Source of the DNA: JAKFYM01 sp964416595
GTDB taxonomy: Bacteria; Bdellovibrionota; UBA1018; CAIPTA01
Length of the DNA stretch: 64,000 bases
Assembly: GCA_964416595.1 (NCBI GenBank)
Contig: CAYQES010000001.1
Location: 120,825 to 184,824 of the forward strand
Direction: 5' to 3'
Shown piece by piece: positions 17,223 to 25,918 of the stretch (positions are counted from its first letter, which is position 1; every line of letters begins with the position of its first letter). The notes below the pieces were generated by a model that was given only the letters and a program-made list of their open reading frames with translations, made no database searches and was not told the DNA's origin. A program made the position numbers and the translations under genes.

Positions 17223-17945
17223 CTAATGCCGGTTAAAATCCCAAGGAAAATTTTTGCCAGATTGCACTTCCAGCAAAGCATCCGTCAAAGTTTCCGTAGT
17301 CCACAATAAAATAAATGGAACTCGCTCTTGAGGAGCCGTGGCTGCTAGCCAATTGGTCCACCAGCCGGGATTAGTGCCCACGAGCAACTCCCGATCCCCT
17401 CCTAAAAGTTCTAAGAGCGGTTCATTATTTTTTCCCAAAGGAGCCGTAGCAATCCAACTAGAACAATTATGCCCCCCCTTAGTAGTGGCGTTGCGGTCTA
17501 GTTTTCCTTCGGTGTGTTGGTGGCCTTCCATATGAAAAGGGCCAATTGTGCGCCGGCGATTTTTAAGAATGTTCTGTAAATATTGCTGGAGACGGCCCCG
17601 CTCTTCGCTTGTAAGTTGTAATACCAATTCCATGGCTTTCGAACGGGGAATGGCATAGTCGCGAACCCGGAATTGGGGCCACCAGTTGAAAATAAAACGG
17701 CCATAATTAAAAACTTTTTGGTCAATGCGAGTCATAAGATGGCTCGCTCTTTCTTTTAGAGGGAAAGAAAGGGTGTACTCTTGCAAATATTTTTTTCTTA
17801 GCTCTTCTTTTTGTGCCGTAGTTAAATCTTTCGTGGAAACGATTAAGATTTTGCGACCAGCACGCACTTTTTCGCCTCTTACGTTGATACGAAACCGCGC
17901 ATCTTCTACCCAGGCCATATGGGAAGGATTAAAAAAACTGCTCAT
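17223..17945 (-). CDS. Putative permuted papain-like (DUF4105-like) hydrolase
   Basis: A 240-residue protein, no signal peptide. I do not recognise it with certainty, but its plan resembles the permuted papain-like DUF4105/Lnb N-terminal domain: an early His in NPSHMAWV (H9), VFNYGRFIF at 78-86, a helix after LQLTSEERGRLQQYL, then the late nucleophile-like Cys in GGHNCSSWIA (C161). In permuted papain folds the His precedes the Cys, as here. Such enzymes make or break amide or thioester bonds. The ATG shares ATGA with the amidoligase-like gene upstream, and GGAGG precedes it. An unrelated function remains possible. Confidence 0.5.
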   Translation of the reverse strand: MSSFFNPSHMAWVEDARFRINVRGEKVRAGRKILIVSTKDLTTAQKEELRKKYLQEYTLSFPLKERASHLMTRIDQKVFNYGRFIFNWWPQFRVRDYAIPRSKAMELVLQLTSEERGRLQQYLQNILKNRRRTIGPFHMEGHQHTEGKLDRNATTKGGHNCSSWIATAPLGKNNEPLLELLGGDRELLVGTNPGWWTNWLAATAPQERVPFILLWTTETLTDALLEVQSGKNFPWDFNRH

Positions 17946-19168
17946 TGCAATCCCTCCACAATCTTTTTTTCTCTTTTACGAAATAATTCGTAGAGACCAC
18001 TCTCTTCGGAAAATTCTACCAATGCCCCTTGGGCCAACAATAAGCTATTTTGTTGCCGAGCTTTTTCTAATTTTTGTAAGTAGGAGTTTTGCGCTGCCTG
18101 CACTTGCGAAGAAAATTCTGGGCCTAGAAGTTCTAGCCACGGATTCCATGAGCGCAATGGATAAGCAAAATTGCGATACACCTCATAGGTGAATTTTGCT
18201 TTTTCAAACTCCAAAGCAATGGGCGGAGCCCGATTGGGGCAAGTGGCTACCAACCACTCCCTAACTTCTGAAGGAAGAGCCGAAAAAGCCTCGGCAGAAT
18301 CAAAGGGAGGGATTTCTGCAAAAGCCAAAAAGGCCGAGCGGTCTTTTGTTCCATAAAATACTACCCGGGCCACCCGGTTTAACAATAAATCTAGATCCCG
18401 GTGCGCATCCCGAATCTCCCAACAAATTCTATGGGGAGCGGCCACATCGGGCCGATAGGCCGTGGAGCCCACATATTTGAAACTATGGTCTCTACGGCCT
18501 GGGCGTATAAGACTCTCGGGATCCAGCATCTCGCCCTTGGCATTTTCCCGTAAGAATTTTTTTAAAAGACGGTGGCGAAGCGTAATCATGGGGCCAAGAT
18601 AAGGATGCAAAAAGGATCGTAAGGGTTCTTGGATAGGTTTTGATCGCCAGCGTGCGAGCCCCCGCTCTAAACGCTCCAAAATATCTAGTTCGTTAAAAAA
18701 ATTAAACCAACCTAAATGCTCGAGGGCGCCCTGGGTAGGATTAGAGCCAAAAAAATTCGGGCTGGGCAAACTCACCATGGCTTGCAAGGATCCCTCTCCC
18801 AGCTCTTGCTGTACCCAGTGTAATTGTTCAGAAAATTCTTGGAAATCGGCAAAAGGCCCAAGGGCCAATTCCACATTGCCCGTATCGTCTCGATGTAAGG
18901 GTTTAAGAAAATCTGGCCCGCTAGTGGGCTCCAACACCACTCGCCTATCCCCATGCTGGAGGGAGCGGCAATAGGATAAAAGAGCCTGTTCTTTGGCTTC
19001 TTTGCCTAAGCTTTCCCACTGGGGCACACCCACACCGGGGGCTAAGGTATAGTAAGCAAAACAGTTCACAAGACGCAGAAATTCGGTCTCAAAACCAAAT
19101 TGGAAATTGCCCCCTTGCTGGAAAGGTTGCAAAACTTGATAATCCTGAAAATCCAATGGCCTAGACAT
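17942..19168 (-). CDS. Glutamine-synthetase-like amidoligase candidate
   Basis: A 408-residue cytoplasmic protein that looks like the glutamate-cysteine-ligase / COOH-NH2 ligase branch of the glutamine-synthetase fold. GFETEF at 25-30 matches the metal-binding GxExE strand; NVELALGPF at 98-106 and WEIRDAH at 250-256 resemble the later metal and acidic-substrate motifs. Such enzymes couple ATP to formation of an amide or peptide bond. The family assignment rests on motifs only. The ATG at 19168 was chosen because longer versions begin in the promoter region; it has no ribosome binding site, and TATAAT lies 12 bases upstream, so the mRNA may be nearly leaderless. Lead gene of a four-gene operon. 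Confidence 0.55.
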   Translation of the reverse strand: MSRPLDFQDYQVLQPFQQGGNFQFGFETEFLRLVNCFAYYTLAPGVGVPQWESLGKEAKEQALLSYCRSLQHGDRRVVLEPTSGPDFLKPLHRDDTGNVELALGPFADFQEFSEQLHWVQQELGEGSLQAMVSLPSPNFFGSNPTQGALEHLGWFNFFNELDILERLERGLARWRSKPIQEPLRSFLHPYLGPMITLRHRLLKKFLRENAKGEMLDPESLIRPGRRDHSFKYVGSTAYRPDVAAPHRICWEIRDAHRDLDLLLNRVARVVFYGTKDRSAFLAFAEIPPFDSAEAFSALPSEVREWLVATCPNRAPPIALEFEKAKFTYEVYRNFAYPLRSWNPWLELLGPEFSSQVQAAQNSYLQKLEKARQQNSLLLAQGALVEFSEESGLYELFRKREKKIVEGLQ

Positions 19169-19180
19169 GCGACACGTTGC

Positions 19181-19209
19181 ATTATATATCTCTTTTCCTA
19201 GGGAAAAGA
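19181..19209. promoter_or_regulatory. Divergent control region with perfect palindrome
   Basis: TCTTTTCC-TAG-GGAAAAGA (19191-19209) is an 8-base perfect inverted repeat with a 3-base centre. Immediately beside it, on the minus strand, is TATATAAT, containing a consensus TATAAT at 19186-19181, 12 bases before the amidoligase-like ATG. The palindrome covers the place where the -35 of that promoter would lie, and sits about 60 bases upstream of the exporter gene on the other strand. It is well placed for one regulator to control both arms. No regulator gene is adjacent. Confidence 0.55.
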
Positions 19210-19269
19210 AAATGTTATTACGACATGCGTTATTTTTGTAAACTGCCTCTAAAAGAAAGCCCCATCGGA

Positions 19270-21168
19270 ATGCGCATCCCACGCCCGCCCTCTTCTTATC
19301 TTTGGACCTGCCTAAAACCCTACCGTTGGGCGTTTTTAGGAGTAGGCGTTCTGCTCTTTTTGCAGATCGCCTTCACAATCATTGTTCCTTTACCCGTAAA
19401 ATTCATCTTAAACCATGTGGTGCAAGGAAATGCGGAAACCACCCACCATATCGTGCTAAAGGGCATGGATTTGGGCACCTATTCCGGCGCCGAAGGCTTA
19501 TTGTTGCTATCGTTTTTGGCTTTTGCCTTAGGCATTACTTTAAACACAGCGTATCTGGCCGAGCAGATGTGGTCCGGCAACATTGCCTTTCGACTCTTGG
19601 AAAGAATGCGCCGGGACTTTTTCCATCGCATCTTCACCCGCCGACAAAGCTATTTAGATTCTAAGAAAAAAGTGGATCTAGTGGGCCGGGTTTCTTCGGA
19701 TATCAGCAATATAGAAATCCTCATAACCAACGGCATCCCCGCCATTGTGCGCGATATTCCCATGTTGTTTGTGCTGATCGCGATGATGTTTCTTATCAAC
19801 GTGAAGCTCACCTTGATTTTCTGCCTATGTTTACCCGTATTCTACATTACGATCCATGTGTTTACGGCCAAAATGCGAGTAGCCGCCCGGGATTTGCGTA
19901 AACGCACCGTGAATTACGAAGAAGAATCCTATGAAGCCATGAATTCCATGGCGATTGTGAAAAGCTTACGCGGAGAAGAAAAACTTTTAAATAAACTCTT
20001 AGGAAGGATCTTTGGCTTAACAAAAGCCAATAAAGCCAATCTAAAAGCCGCCCAAGGCCTCGAATTTTCCATGGGCAATATCCAATATATTGTGCGAGGA
20101 GGTTTTTTATTCCTGGGTTGCTGGGCGATTTTTCGTAAAGAAATTGGTTTAGGGGATCTATTCCAAATTCTGGCTTACATGGATATTCTTTCCCGGCACG
20201 TGAACAACATTAATAAATTCTTGTCAAAATACCCAAAATTCACGGCCAGCTTGGAGCGACTGAAAAATTTTGACACTGATCTTGAACAGTTCCCAGAAAT
20301 CTCCGGAAGATCTCCTTTACATAGAAACAATATTGTACGCGGAGAAACAGCACTTACCTTTGTGAACACTTCTTTCCAGCACAACGAAGAAAAAGAAGCT
20401 AAACGCATCCTAGAGCGCTTCAATCTATCGTTTCCCAAAAATCACCTCATCGCTATCGTTGGCCAAAGTGGCTTAGGTAAATCTACGTTTAGTCGTCTAT
20501 TAAATCGCCTTCACGATCCTCAAGAAGGCCGCATAGAAATTGCTGGTGGTCAAGATTTGCGGGAGTTCGATTTAAAGGATTTACGCTCCCTGGTGCGCAT
20601 CATTTCCCAGGAAATATTTTTGGTTTCTGGCACTGTAAGAGAAAATCTCTTATTGGCCTCGAAAGAAAATATTAGTGAAGAAGAAATACTAACGGCCCTA
20701 AAAGCAGTTAATGCCCTCGAGTTTGTGCAATTGCTGCCTCAAGGCTTAGACACAAAAATCGGCGAAGGTGGTTTGCAACTTTCTGGTGGCCAAGCAAAAA
20801 GAATTCACCTGGCTCGAGCCTTCTTGGATCTAGAGTCGGAAATCGTTCTATTCGATGAACCAACCACTGGCCTTGATACTCTTTCTTCGCAAATTGTAAT
20901 GAAATCCATTAAGGAGGTTTCTCATCGGAAAACCTTAGTGCTTTGGATTACCCACCGGATGCAGGAAGTATTTGCCGCCGATCAGGTGCTCTTTTTCCAG
21001 TCGGGGGGGAATCCCATTTTCTCCACACACACACAGCTCTTTGCCGAAAGCTCCACCTACCGGGCACTCATGGAAACAGAAAAATCTTCTCCCGTCCACA
21101 AACAAAATGCTTTAGAATTACCAGAACCAGAAGAGCATGATCCTTTGCCTAGCCCTAGATTGCTTTAG
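19270..21168 (+). CDS. ABC exporter, fused membrane and ATPase domains
   Basis: A 632-residue half-transporter of the MsbA/peptide-exporter type. Six membrane segments occupy about residues 15-300. The ATPase half has Walker A GQSGLGKST, signature LSGGQAKR and Walker B IVLFDEPTTGLD. It would work as a homodimer in the inner membrane exporting a lipid, peptide or glycoconjugate. The ATG at 19270 gives a normal N terminus; ATG at 19222 is possible, and neither has a good ribosome binding site. It opens the rightward arm, followed after 5 bases by the TolC-like gene. No peptidase C39 domain is present. Confidence 0.88.
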   Translation: MRIPRPPSSYLWTCLKPYRWAFLGVGVLLFLQIAFTIIVPLPVKFILNHVVQGNAETTHHIVLKGMDLGTYSGAEGLLLLSFLAFALGITLNTAYLAEQMWSGNIAFRLLERMRRDFFHRIFTRRQSYLDSKKKVDLVGRVSSDISNIEILITNGIPAIVRDIPMLFVLIAMMFLINVKLTLIFCLCLPVFYITIHVFTAKMRVAARDLRKRTVNYEEESYEAMNSMAIVKSLRGEEKLLNKLLGRIFGLTKANKANLKAAQGLEFSMGNIQYIVRGGFLFLGCWAIFRKEIGLGDLFQILAYMDILSRHVNNINKFLSKYPKFTASLERLKNFDTDLEQFPEISGRSPLHRNNIVRGETALTFVNTSFQHNEEKEAKRILERFNLSFPKNHLIAIVGQSGLGKSTFSRLLNRLHDPQEGRIEIAGGQDLREFDLKDLRSLVRIISQEIFLVSGTVRENLLLASKENISEEEILTALKAVNALEFVQLLPQGLDTKIGEGGLQLSGGQAKRIHLARAFLDLESEIVLFDEPTTGLDTLSSQIVMKSIKEVSHRKTLVLWITHRMQEVFAADQVLFFQSGGNPIFSTHTQLFAESSTYRALMETEKSSPVHKQNALELPEPEEHDPLPSPRLL

Positions 21169-21173
21169 AGGAT

Positions 21174-22445
21174 GTGGTGAAAAAACAGGCCGTAAAATTT
21201 TTGCTTCTTACCCTGCTGCTGGAACCCACAGCCTTTTCTGCCCCCACACCGCTAACCTGGGAAGAAGTACGATCCACAGCGGAAATAAGGAACCTCGGAT
21301 TGGCCAGCGCCCAGCAGACTTGGCAAAGCTACGAAATGGCCGTGAAGGGTAGCTACGGAGATTTTTTACCTTCTATTAGCCTGGAAGCGGAACGGCGCCG
21401 CACCATTTCTGAGTCCTATGGCTTTGCCACAAAAACCAAGAGTAAAACCTATAGTGTGGCGGCCTCCTGGAATTTATTTAATGGCTTTGCCTCCATCGCA
21501 GCTTTAGGAAAAGCCCGGGCCCAAGCAGCTGAATCCTTGGCCGCCAGGGATGCAACGAGCGTAGATCTACGCTACGAAATTAGGCGCGCTTTTTTTAATG
21601 TATATATCCAACAAGAGCGCATTCGTTTGTTTGAGCGCACCCAGAAGCGCCAGCAACAAAACGAAAAACTTATCTCCCTAAAATACGAATCAGGCACTGA
21701 GGCCAGGTGGAATCTTTTAAAAACCCGAGCTGATCGCGAACGAGCCGATTATAATTTGGAGTCCGCAAAAACTTCCCTAGCCACCGCCCGGGATACACTG
21801 GCTCAGTACTTACAAGTAGACTCCCTGCCTTCGGATCGATTCGTGGAAAACCAAACCATCCAACCTCCATCCATTAAAAATGAAGAAGACCGGGCGCGCA
21901 GCCACCCTGATTTACTGCAAAGCCAATTCAATCAGGAAAGCTTGGACAAAAATCGCACCTCGGCTCGATCCGCTTTTTTACCCTCCATTGATCTTTCCTA
22001 TTCCATTAGCCGGGAGCAAAATGAAATTGGCTCAAGAAGCAGACCCGAGAGTAGGCAGTGGGCCGTAGTTGCTCAATGGAATATCTTTAACGGCTTTTCT
22101 GACTACTATGACTTGCAACAAGCCAACCTTCTCCACGAGGCTGCGGAGCTTAAAACAGAAAATCTACAACGGCAGCTAATCTCCAACATTCGCTCCGCCA
22201 GCGCTGATTTAAAATCATCTGCAGCACGTTTGCCTTCAGTCAAATCTTTACGAGAAGCTGCCGAAGAACGGGTGCGCACCGTAAGCGCCCAATACCGTTC
22301 CGGACTAAAAACCTATTTAGATTGGGAACAAGCAGAGGCACAGCTCCTGGAAGCCGAGCAAGTGGAAATCACTGCCCTTAGCAACGCCCTAGAAGCCTTA
22401 GCCGCCTATGAACGCGCCATTGGCATCACTTTGGAAGCACCATGA
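21174..22445 (+). CDS. TolC-family outer membrane efflux protein
   Basis: A 423-residue OMF protein with a signal peptide (FLLLTLLLEPTAFSA) and two repeated halves typical of TolC: each has a beta-hairpin preceded by long helices. DFLPSISL and SAFLPSIDL are the paired repeat landmarks, as are SWNLFNGFAS and QWNIFNGFSD. It would form the trimeric outer-membrane channel for the adaptor and pump genes that follow. The start is one of two tandem GTGs after AGAGGA. The stop overlaps the adaptor start by ATGA. Confidence 0.92.
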   Translation: MVKKQAVKFLLLTLLLEPTAFSAPTPLTWEEVRSTAEIRNLGLASAQQTWQSYEMAVKGSYGDFLPSISLEAERRRTISESYGFATKTKSKTYSVAASWNLFNGFASIAALGKARAQAAESLAARDATSVDLRYEIRRAFFNVYIQQERIRLFERTQKRQQQNEKLISLKYESGTEARWNLLKTRADRERADYNLESAKTSLATARDTLAQYLQVDSLPSDRFVENQTIQPPSIKNEEDRARSHPDLLQSQFNQESLDKNRTSARSAFLPSIDLSYSISREQNEIGSRSRPESRQWAVVAQWNIFNGFSDYYDLQQANLLHEAAELKTENLQRQLISNIRSASADLKSSAARLPSVKSLREAAEERVRTVSAQYRSGLKTYLDWEQAEAQLLEAEQVEITALSNALEALAAYERAIGITLEAP

Positions 22446-23380
22446 ATAAAAAAATTCTTCTTCTAGTAGCAGTTCTCATCTCAATTGCCGTGGGCTCTTA
22501 TTTTCTTTTTCGCAAAAAAGAACCCAAGTGGGAAGAAGTGGCTGTGGAACAATCTGCCTTCACCGTGACTGTTTCCGCCAGTGGCACCGTGGAACCAGAA
22601 AACAAAATCTCCATCATCTCCCCCATTTCTGGCCGCATCGATAAAATCATGATTGAAGAGGGCACCGAAGTAAAACGTGGCGAGGTTTTGGCCTGGATGA
22701 GTTCCACCGATCGGGCAGCCCTGTTGGATTCGGCCCAAGTGCAGGGTGGAAAAACCATGAAGGAGTGGTCAGATGTGTATAAACCCACTCCCATTCTCTC
22801 TCCCGCCGCCGGCGTGATCATCGCAAAAAATATTGTAGTTGGGCAAACCGTGAACCCACAAACAATTCTCTTTGCTTTATCCGATCACCTAGTGGTGATC
22901 GCTGATGTAGACGAAACGGATTTGGGAAAAATCAAACAAGGCCAAACAGCCAACGTGACCGTGGACTCCTTTCCAGAGCTCTCCGTAGAAACCAAAGTGG
23001 TTCGCATCGCACACCAGAGCAAATTAAAAAACGCCATTAATACTTATGAAGTGCTCTTGGTTCCTGAAAATTTACCCCAAGAATTTCGTGCGGGGCTCAC
23101 GGCTTCCGTGCAGTTTGTGTATTTACAAAAAGAAAAGGCCCTCCTCTTGCCCACCTGGATCGCGGAAGGTAGAGAGAATTTCGAAAAAGAAGTCACAGTA
23201 AAGGGCCCGAAGCCTGAAAAAAGAAAGATCCGCTTTGGGCTTTCCAATGGGCAAAAAGTAGAAGTACTGGAAGGATTGGCTGCGAACGATATTTTGTTGG
23301 TGCAACCGCAAAAAGTACTGAGTGATAAAGCGCCAGCCACTGTGTTTGGCATCGGTGGAAGCCGCGGCAGGAGACGATAA
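22442..23380 (+). CDS. macA: Periplasmic adaptor (MacA/HlyD type)
   Basis: A 312-residue membrane-fusion protein. One N-terminal membrane segment (about 5-22) anchors it to the inner membrane. The lipoyl half-motifs are recognisable: TVEPENKISIISPISGRIDKIMIEEGTEVKRGEVLA and, after a very short hairpin, ILSPAAGVIIAKNIVVGQTV region residues (about 55-130). The alpha-hairpin between them is much shorter than in MacA of Escherichia coli, so contact with the TolC tip may differ. It overlaps both neighbours (ATGA and TAATG), and pairs naturally with the MacB-type gene. Confidence 0.88.
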   Translation: MNKKILLLVAVLISIAVGSYFLFRKKEPKWEEVAVEQSAFTVTVSASGTVEPENKISIISPISGRIDKIMIEEGTEVKRGEVLAWMSSTDRAALLDSAQVQGGKTMKEWSDVYKPTPILSPAAGVIIAKNIVVGQTVNPQTILFALSDHLVVIADVDETDLGKIKQGQTANVTVDSFPELSVETKVVRIAHQSKLKNAINTYEVLLVPENLPQEFRAGLTASVQFVYLQKEKALLLPTWIAEGRENFEKEVTVKGPKPEKRKIRFGLSNGQKVEVLEGLAANDILLVQPQKVLSDKAPATVFGIGGSRGRRR

Positions 23381-25368
23381 TGCCCGCCATTATCGAGATA
23401 CGAAACTTACAAAAAATCTATCGCCCAGAAAGTAAAAATCCCAATGAAGATGTGCCCGAAGTACGGGCCTTGGATGGCGTGAGCCTGCAGATCGAAAGGG
23501 GAGATTTTGTGGCCATTGTGGGCCAATCGGGTTCCGGTAAATCCACCTTAATGCAGATTTTAGGTTTATTGGATCGCAAAACTTCCGGCGAGTACTTTCT
23601 AGAAGGCGAAGAAATTTCTCAATTTAGCGATGAGATGTTAGCTTCGTTGCGGTCCCAGAAAATCGGTTTTATTTTCCAGTTTTTTAATCTTCTTCCTCGC
23701 ACTTCCGCCACCGATAACGTGGCCCTACCCATGCTCTACGCGGGCCATAAGAATCCTGGCCCAAAAGCGCAAAGCATTTTAAAAAAAGTAGGATTAGAAA
23801 ATCGCCTTTATCATAAACCCCACCAGCTCTCCGGCGGCCAGCAACAAAGAGTAGCCATTGCTCGAGCCCTAGCCAATGATCCTTCGCTGATTTTTGCCGA
23901 TGAACCCACGGGTAATATTTCCTCGGAGCAATCGGAGGAAATATTAAATATGCTCCAGGAACTGAACCGCCAAGGAGTCACGATTGTTCTCGTTACCCAC
24001 GAGCACGATGTGGCCGCACGCGCCAACCGCATCATCACGTTAAAGGACGGACGGATTGCGAGTGATGAACGCTCAAAACCAGTACCCAGCCCTTCGAATG
24101 CCGCTAGAGCCTCCACACCCACAACGATTGCTTCTCCTTGGCAGCGGCTAAAAGAAAATATGCGCATGGCAAGGGTTGCCCTTTCCCTAAATAAAATGCG
24201 CACCGCTCTCGCTACTTTAGGCATCGTGATCGGCATTAGCTCCGTGGTGGCTATGGTAGCCGTGGGGAAAGGAGCCCAAGCCACGATCGAAAAACAACTC
24301 TCCTCCTTGGGCACCAATATGCTCACCATTTGGCCGATCAATCCCCGCTCAAACGCCAATATGGCCGGCGGGCTGCGCTACCGAAAATTTAGTCTGGAAG
24401 ATTACGAAGCTATCAAAAAACTCATACACCCCGAAAGCCCGATTGAATACGCGGGCGCCCTCGTGAACGGCAATGTGCAAGTTTCTTACGGCGCCAAAAA
24501 TGTTTCCACCCGCATTGTGGGCGCAAGCTCTAGTTACGAAAAAATGCAAAACGCCACTTTAAGTGGTGGTCACTTTTTTTCCGAGGAAGAAGATTATGGC
24601 CGCCAGCGGGTGGTGATCCTCGGGCAAACCGTGGTGCGAAACCTTTTTGGCGAAAATTTAAACCCTTTAGGTTCGATCATTAAAATCAATCGCGTGGAGT
24701 TCCGGGTGATCGGAGTGCTCACAGCGAAAGGCTCCGGGGGATTTCAAGACGCGGACGACCAAATCATCGTGCCCATTCACACCACTATGTACCGCGTGTT
24801 GGGAAAAAGCCTCATTGATAACCTCACCGTATCCATACGCTCCGATTCCCAAATCGATGCCGCCACCATGCAACTAGAAGAGCTCTTGCGTAGCCGCCGT
24901 GGTATCCGCGACAACGCCGAGGATGATTTTATCATTCGCAGTTTGAATGAAATTCGCGATGCCGTAAATAAAAGTACCGCTGCCATTTCTTCCTTACTTG
25001 CGGCGATCGCATCCATTTCGCTGCTCGTTGGTGGGATTGGGATTATGAATGTGATGCTCGTGAGTGTAAAAGAACGCACCAAAGAAATTGGATTAAGAAA
25101 AGCCTTGGGAGCCCGACGAAAAGACGTGCTCTTACAATTTTTGGTGGAATCCGTGATGATTTGCCTATTAGGCGGCTTTATTGGCCTCATCGTGGGTTAT
25201 GTTTTGTCGTATGTAGCCACTACGGCCTTTGGCTGGACAGCCACGATTCCCCTTTCGGCAACCATCGTGGCTTTTTTCTTTTCGTTCTTTGTGGGGATAT
25301 TGTTCGGCATGTGGCCCGCCAAGCAGGCCTCTAACCTTTCCCCCATCGAAGCCTTGCGCTACGAGTGA
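23380..25368 (+). CDS. macB: MacB-type ABC transporter (ATPase fused to FtsX-like permease)
   Basis: A 662-residue MacB-like protein. Residues 1-235 are the ATPase: Walker A GQSGSGKST, signature LSGGQQQR, Walker B LIFADEPT. After a linker, one membrane segment (about 275-300) leads to a large periplasmic domain and three C-terminal membrane segments with the FtsX signature GGIGIMNVMLVSV. MacB proteins act as mechanotransmitters driving substrates from periplasm through TolC. It ends the rightward arm; its TGA touches the stop of the convergent gene with no gap. Confidence 0.94.
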   Translation: MPAIIEIRNLQKIYRPESKNPNEDVPEVRALDGVSLQIERGDFVAIVGQSGSGKSTLMQILGLLDRKTSGEYFLEGEEISQFSDEMLASLRSQKIGFIFQFFNLLPRTSATDNVALPMLYAGHKNPGPKAQSILKKVGLENRLYHKPHQLSGGQQQRVAIARALANDPSLIFADEPTGNISSEQSEEILNMLQELNRQGVTIVLVTHEHDVAARANRIITLKDGRIASDERSKPVPSPSNAARASTPTTIASPWQRLKENMRMARVALSLNKMRTALATLGIVIGISSVVAMVAVGKGAQATIEKQLSSLGTNMLTIWPINPRSNANMAGGLRYRKFSLEDYEAIKKLIHPESPIEYAGALVNGNVQVSYGAKNVSTRIVGASSSYEKMQNATLSGGHFFSEEEDYGRQRVVILGQTVVRNLFGENLNPLGSIIKINRVEFRVIGVLTAKGSGGFQDADDQIIVPIHTTMYRVLGKSLIDNLTVSIRSDSQIDAATMQLEELLRSRRGIRDNAEDDFIIRSLNEIRDAVNKSTAAISSLLAAIASISLLVGGIGIMNVMLVSVKERTKEIGLRKALGARRKDVLLQFLVESVMICLLGGFIGLIVGYVLSYVATTAFGWTATIPLSATIVAFFFSFFVGILFGMWPAKQASNLSPIEALRYE

Positions 25369-25818
25369 TTAGAAATAAAAACGCACGCCCAAGTTGCCAT
25401 CTAAATACATATCGGAGCTCGGGATGATTCCAATATTGAGTGCAGCTTGCACAAAAAGCTCAATATCAGGATTTGTGAATTCATAACTTACACCCACTGG
25501 CAAGCGTGGACCAAAAACCACTTCCCCATCTTGTTTGCCGGATTTAGAGCGCATGGAAAGACCACCACCGAAAAAGAGATCAAAAGTTTCTTCACCCAAT
25601 TGAATAGCATCTGGTTTGGTCCATAGATAGTTTCCATTTACCTGGAAGCGGGAGTCCGTGATCGACCAACCCGCAGCGCCTTCGATAGAATTTTCTTCAT
25701 TGAACCAATGCCGGGCCGTAATACCATTGGGGCTTCCCAGTACCACCCCGATGCCTGTGCCCTCTCCCGCCTGGGCTGAGAGTGAAAAGAAAAACAATAA
25801 AAATAGGGCGCGTAACAT
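25369..25818 (-). CDS. Outer-membrane beta-barrel-like secreted protein
   Basis: A 149-residue exported protein. The ATG at 25818 follows GGAGGT and opens signal peptide MLRALFLLFFFSLSAQA. The mature protein alternates hydrophobic and polar residues and ends in Phe (LGVRFYF), the usual C-terminal signature of outer-membrane beta-barrels. GIGVVLGSPNGITARHWF and FFGGGLSMRSKSG look like strand-turn segments. The size suits an eight-stranded barrel. The family is not recognised with certainty. Its stop abuts the macB stop. Confidence 0.75.
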   Translation of the reverse strand: MLRALFLLFFFSLSAQAGEGTGIGVVLGSPNGITARHWFNEENSIEGAAGWSITDSRFQVNGNYLWTKPDAIQLGEETFDLFFGGGLSMRSKSGKQDGEVVFGPRLPVGVSYEFTNPDIELFVQAALNIGIIPSSDMYLDGNLGVRFYF

Positions 25819-25918
25819 AGAGACCTCCAATAGCCGTGGCAAAATTTGCCATCGTTTCCAACTGTTCCCAAATTAGCAAAAGCTGAACCAATCGCAAGTT
25901 TCATGCTACGCTTTTTTT

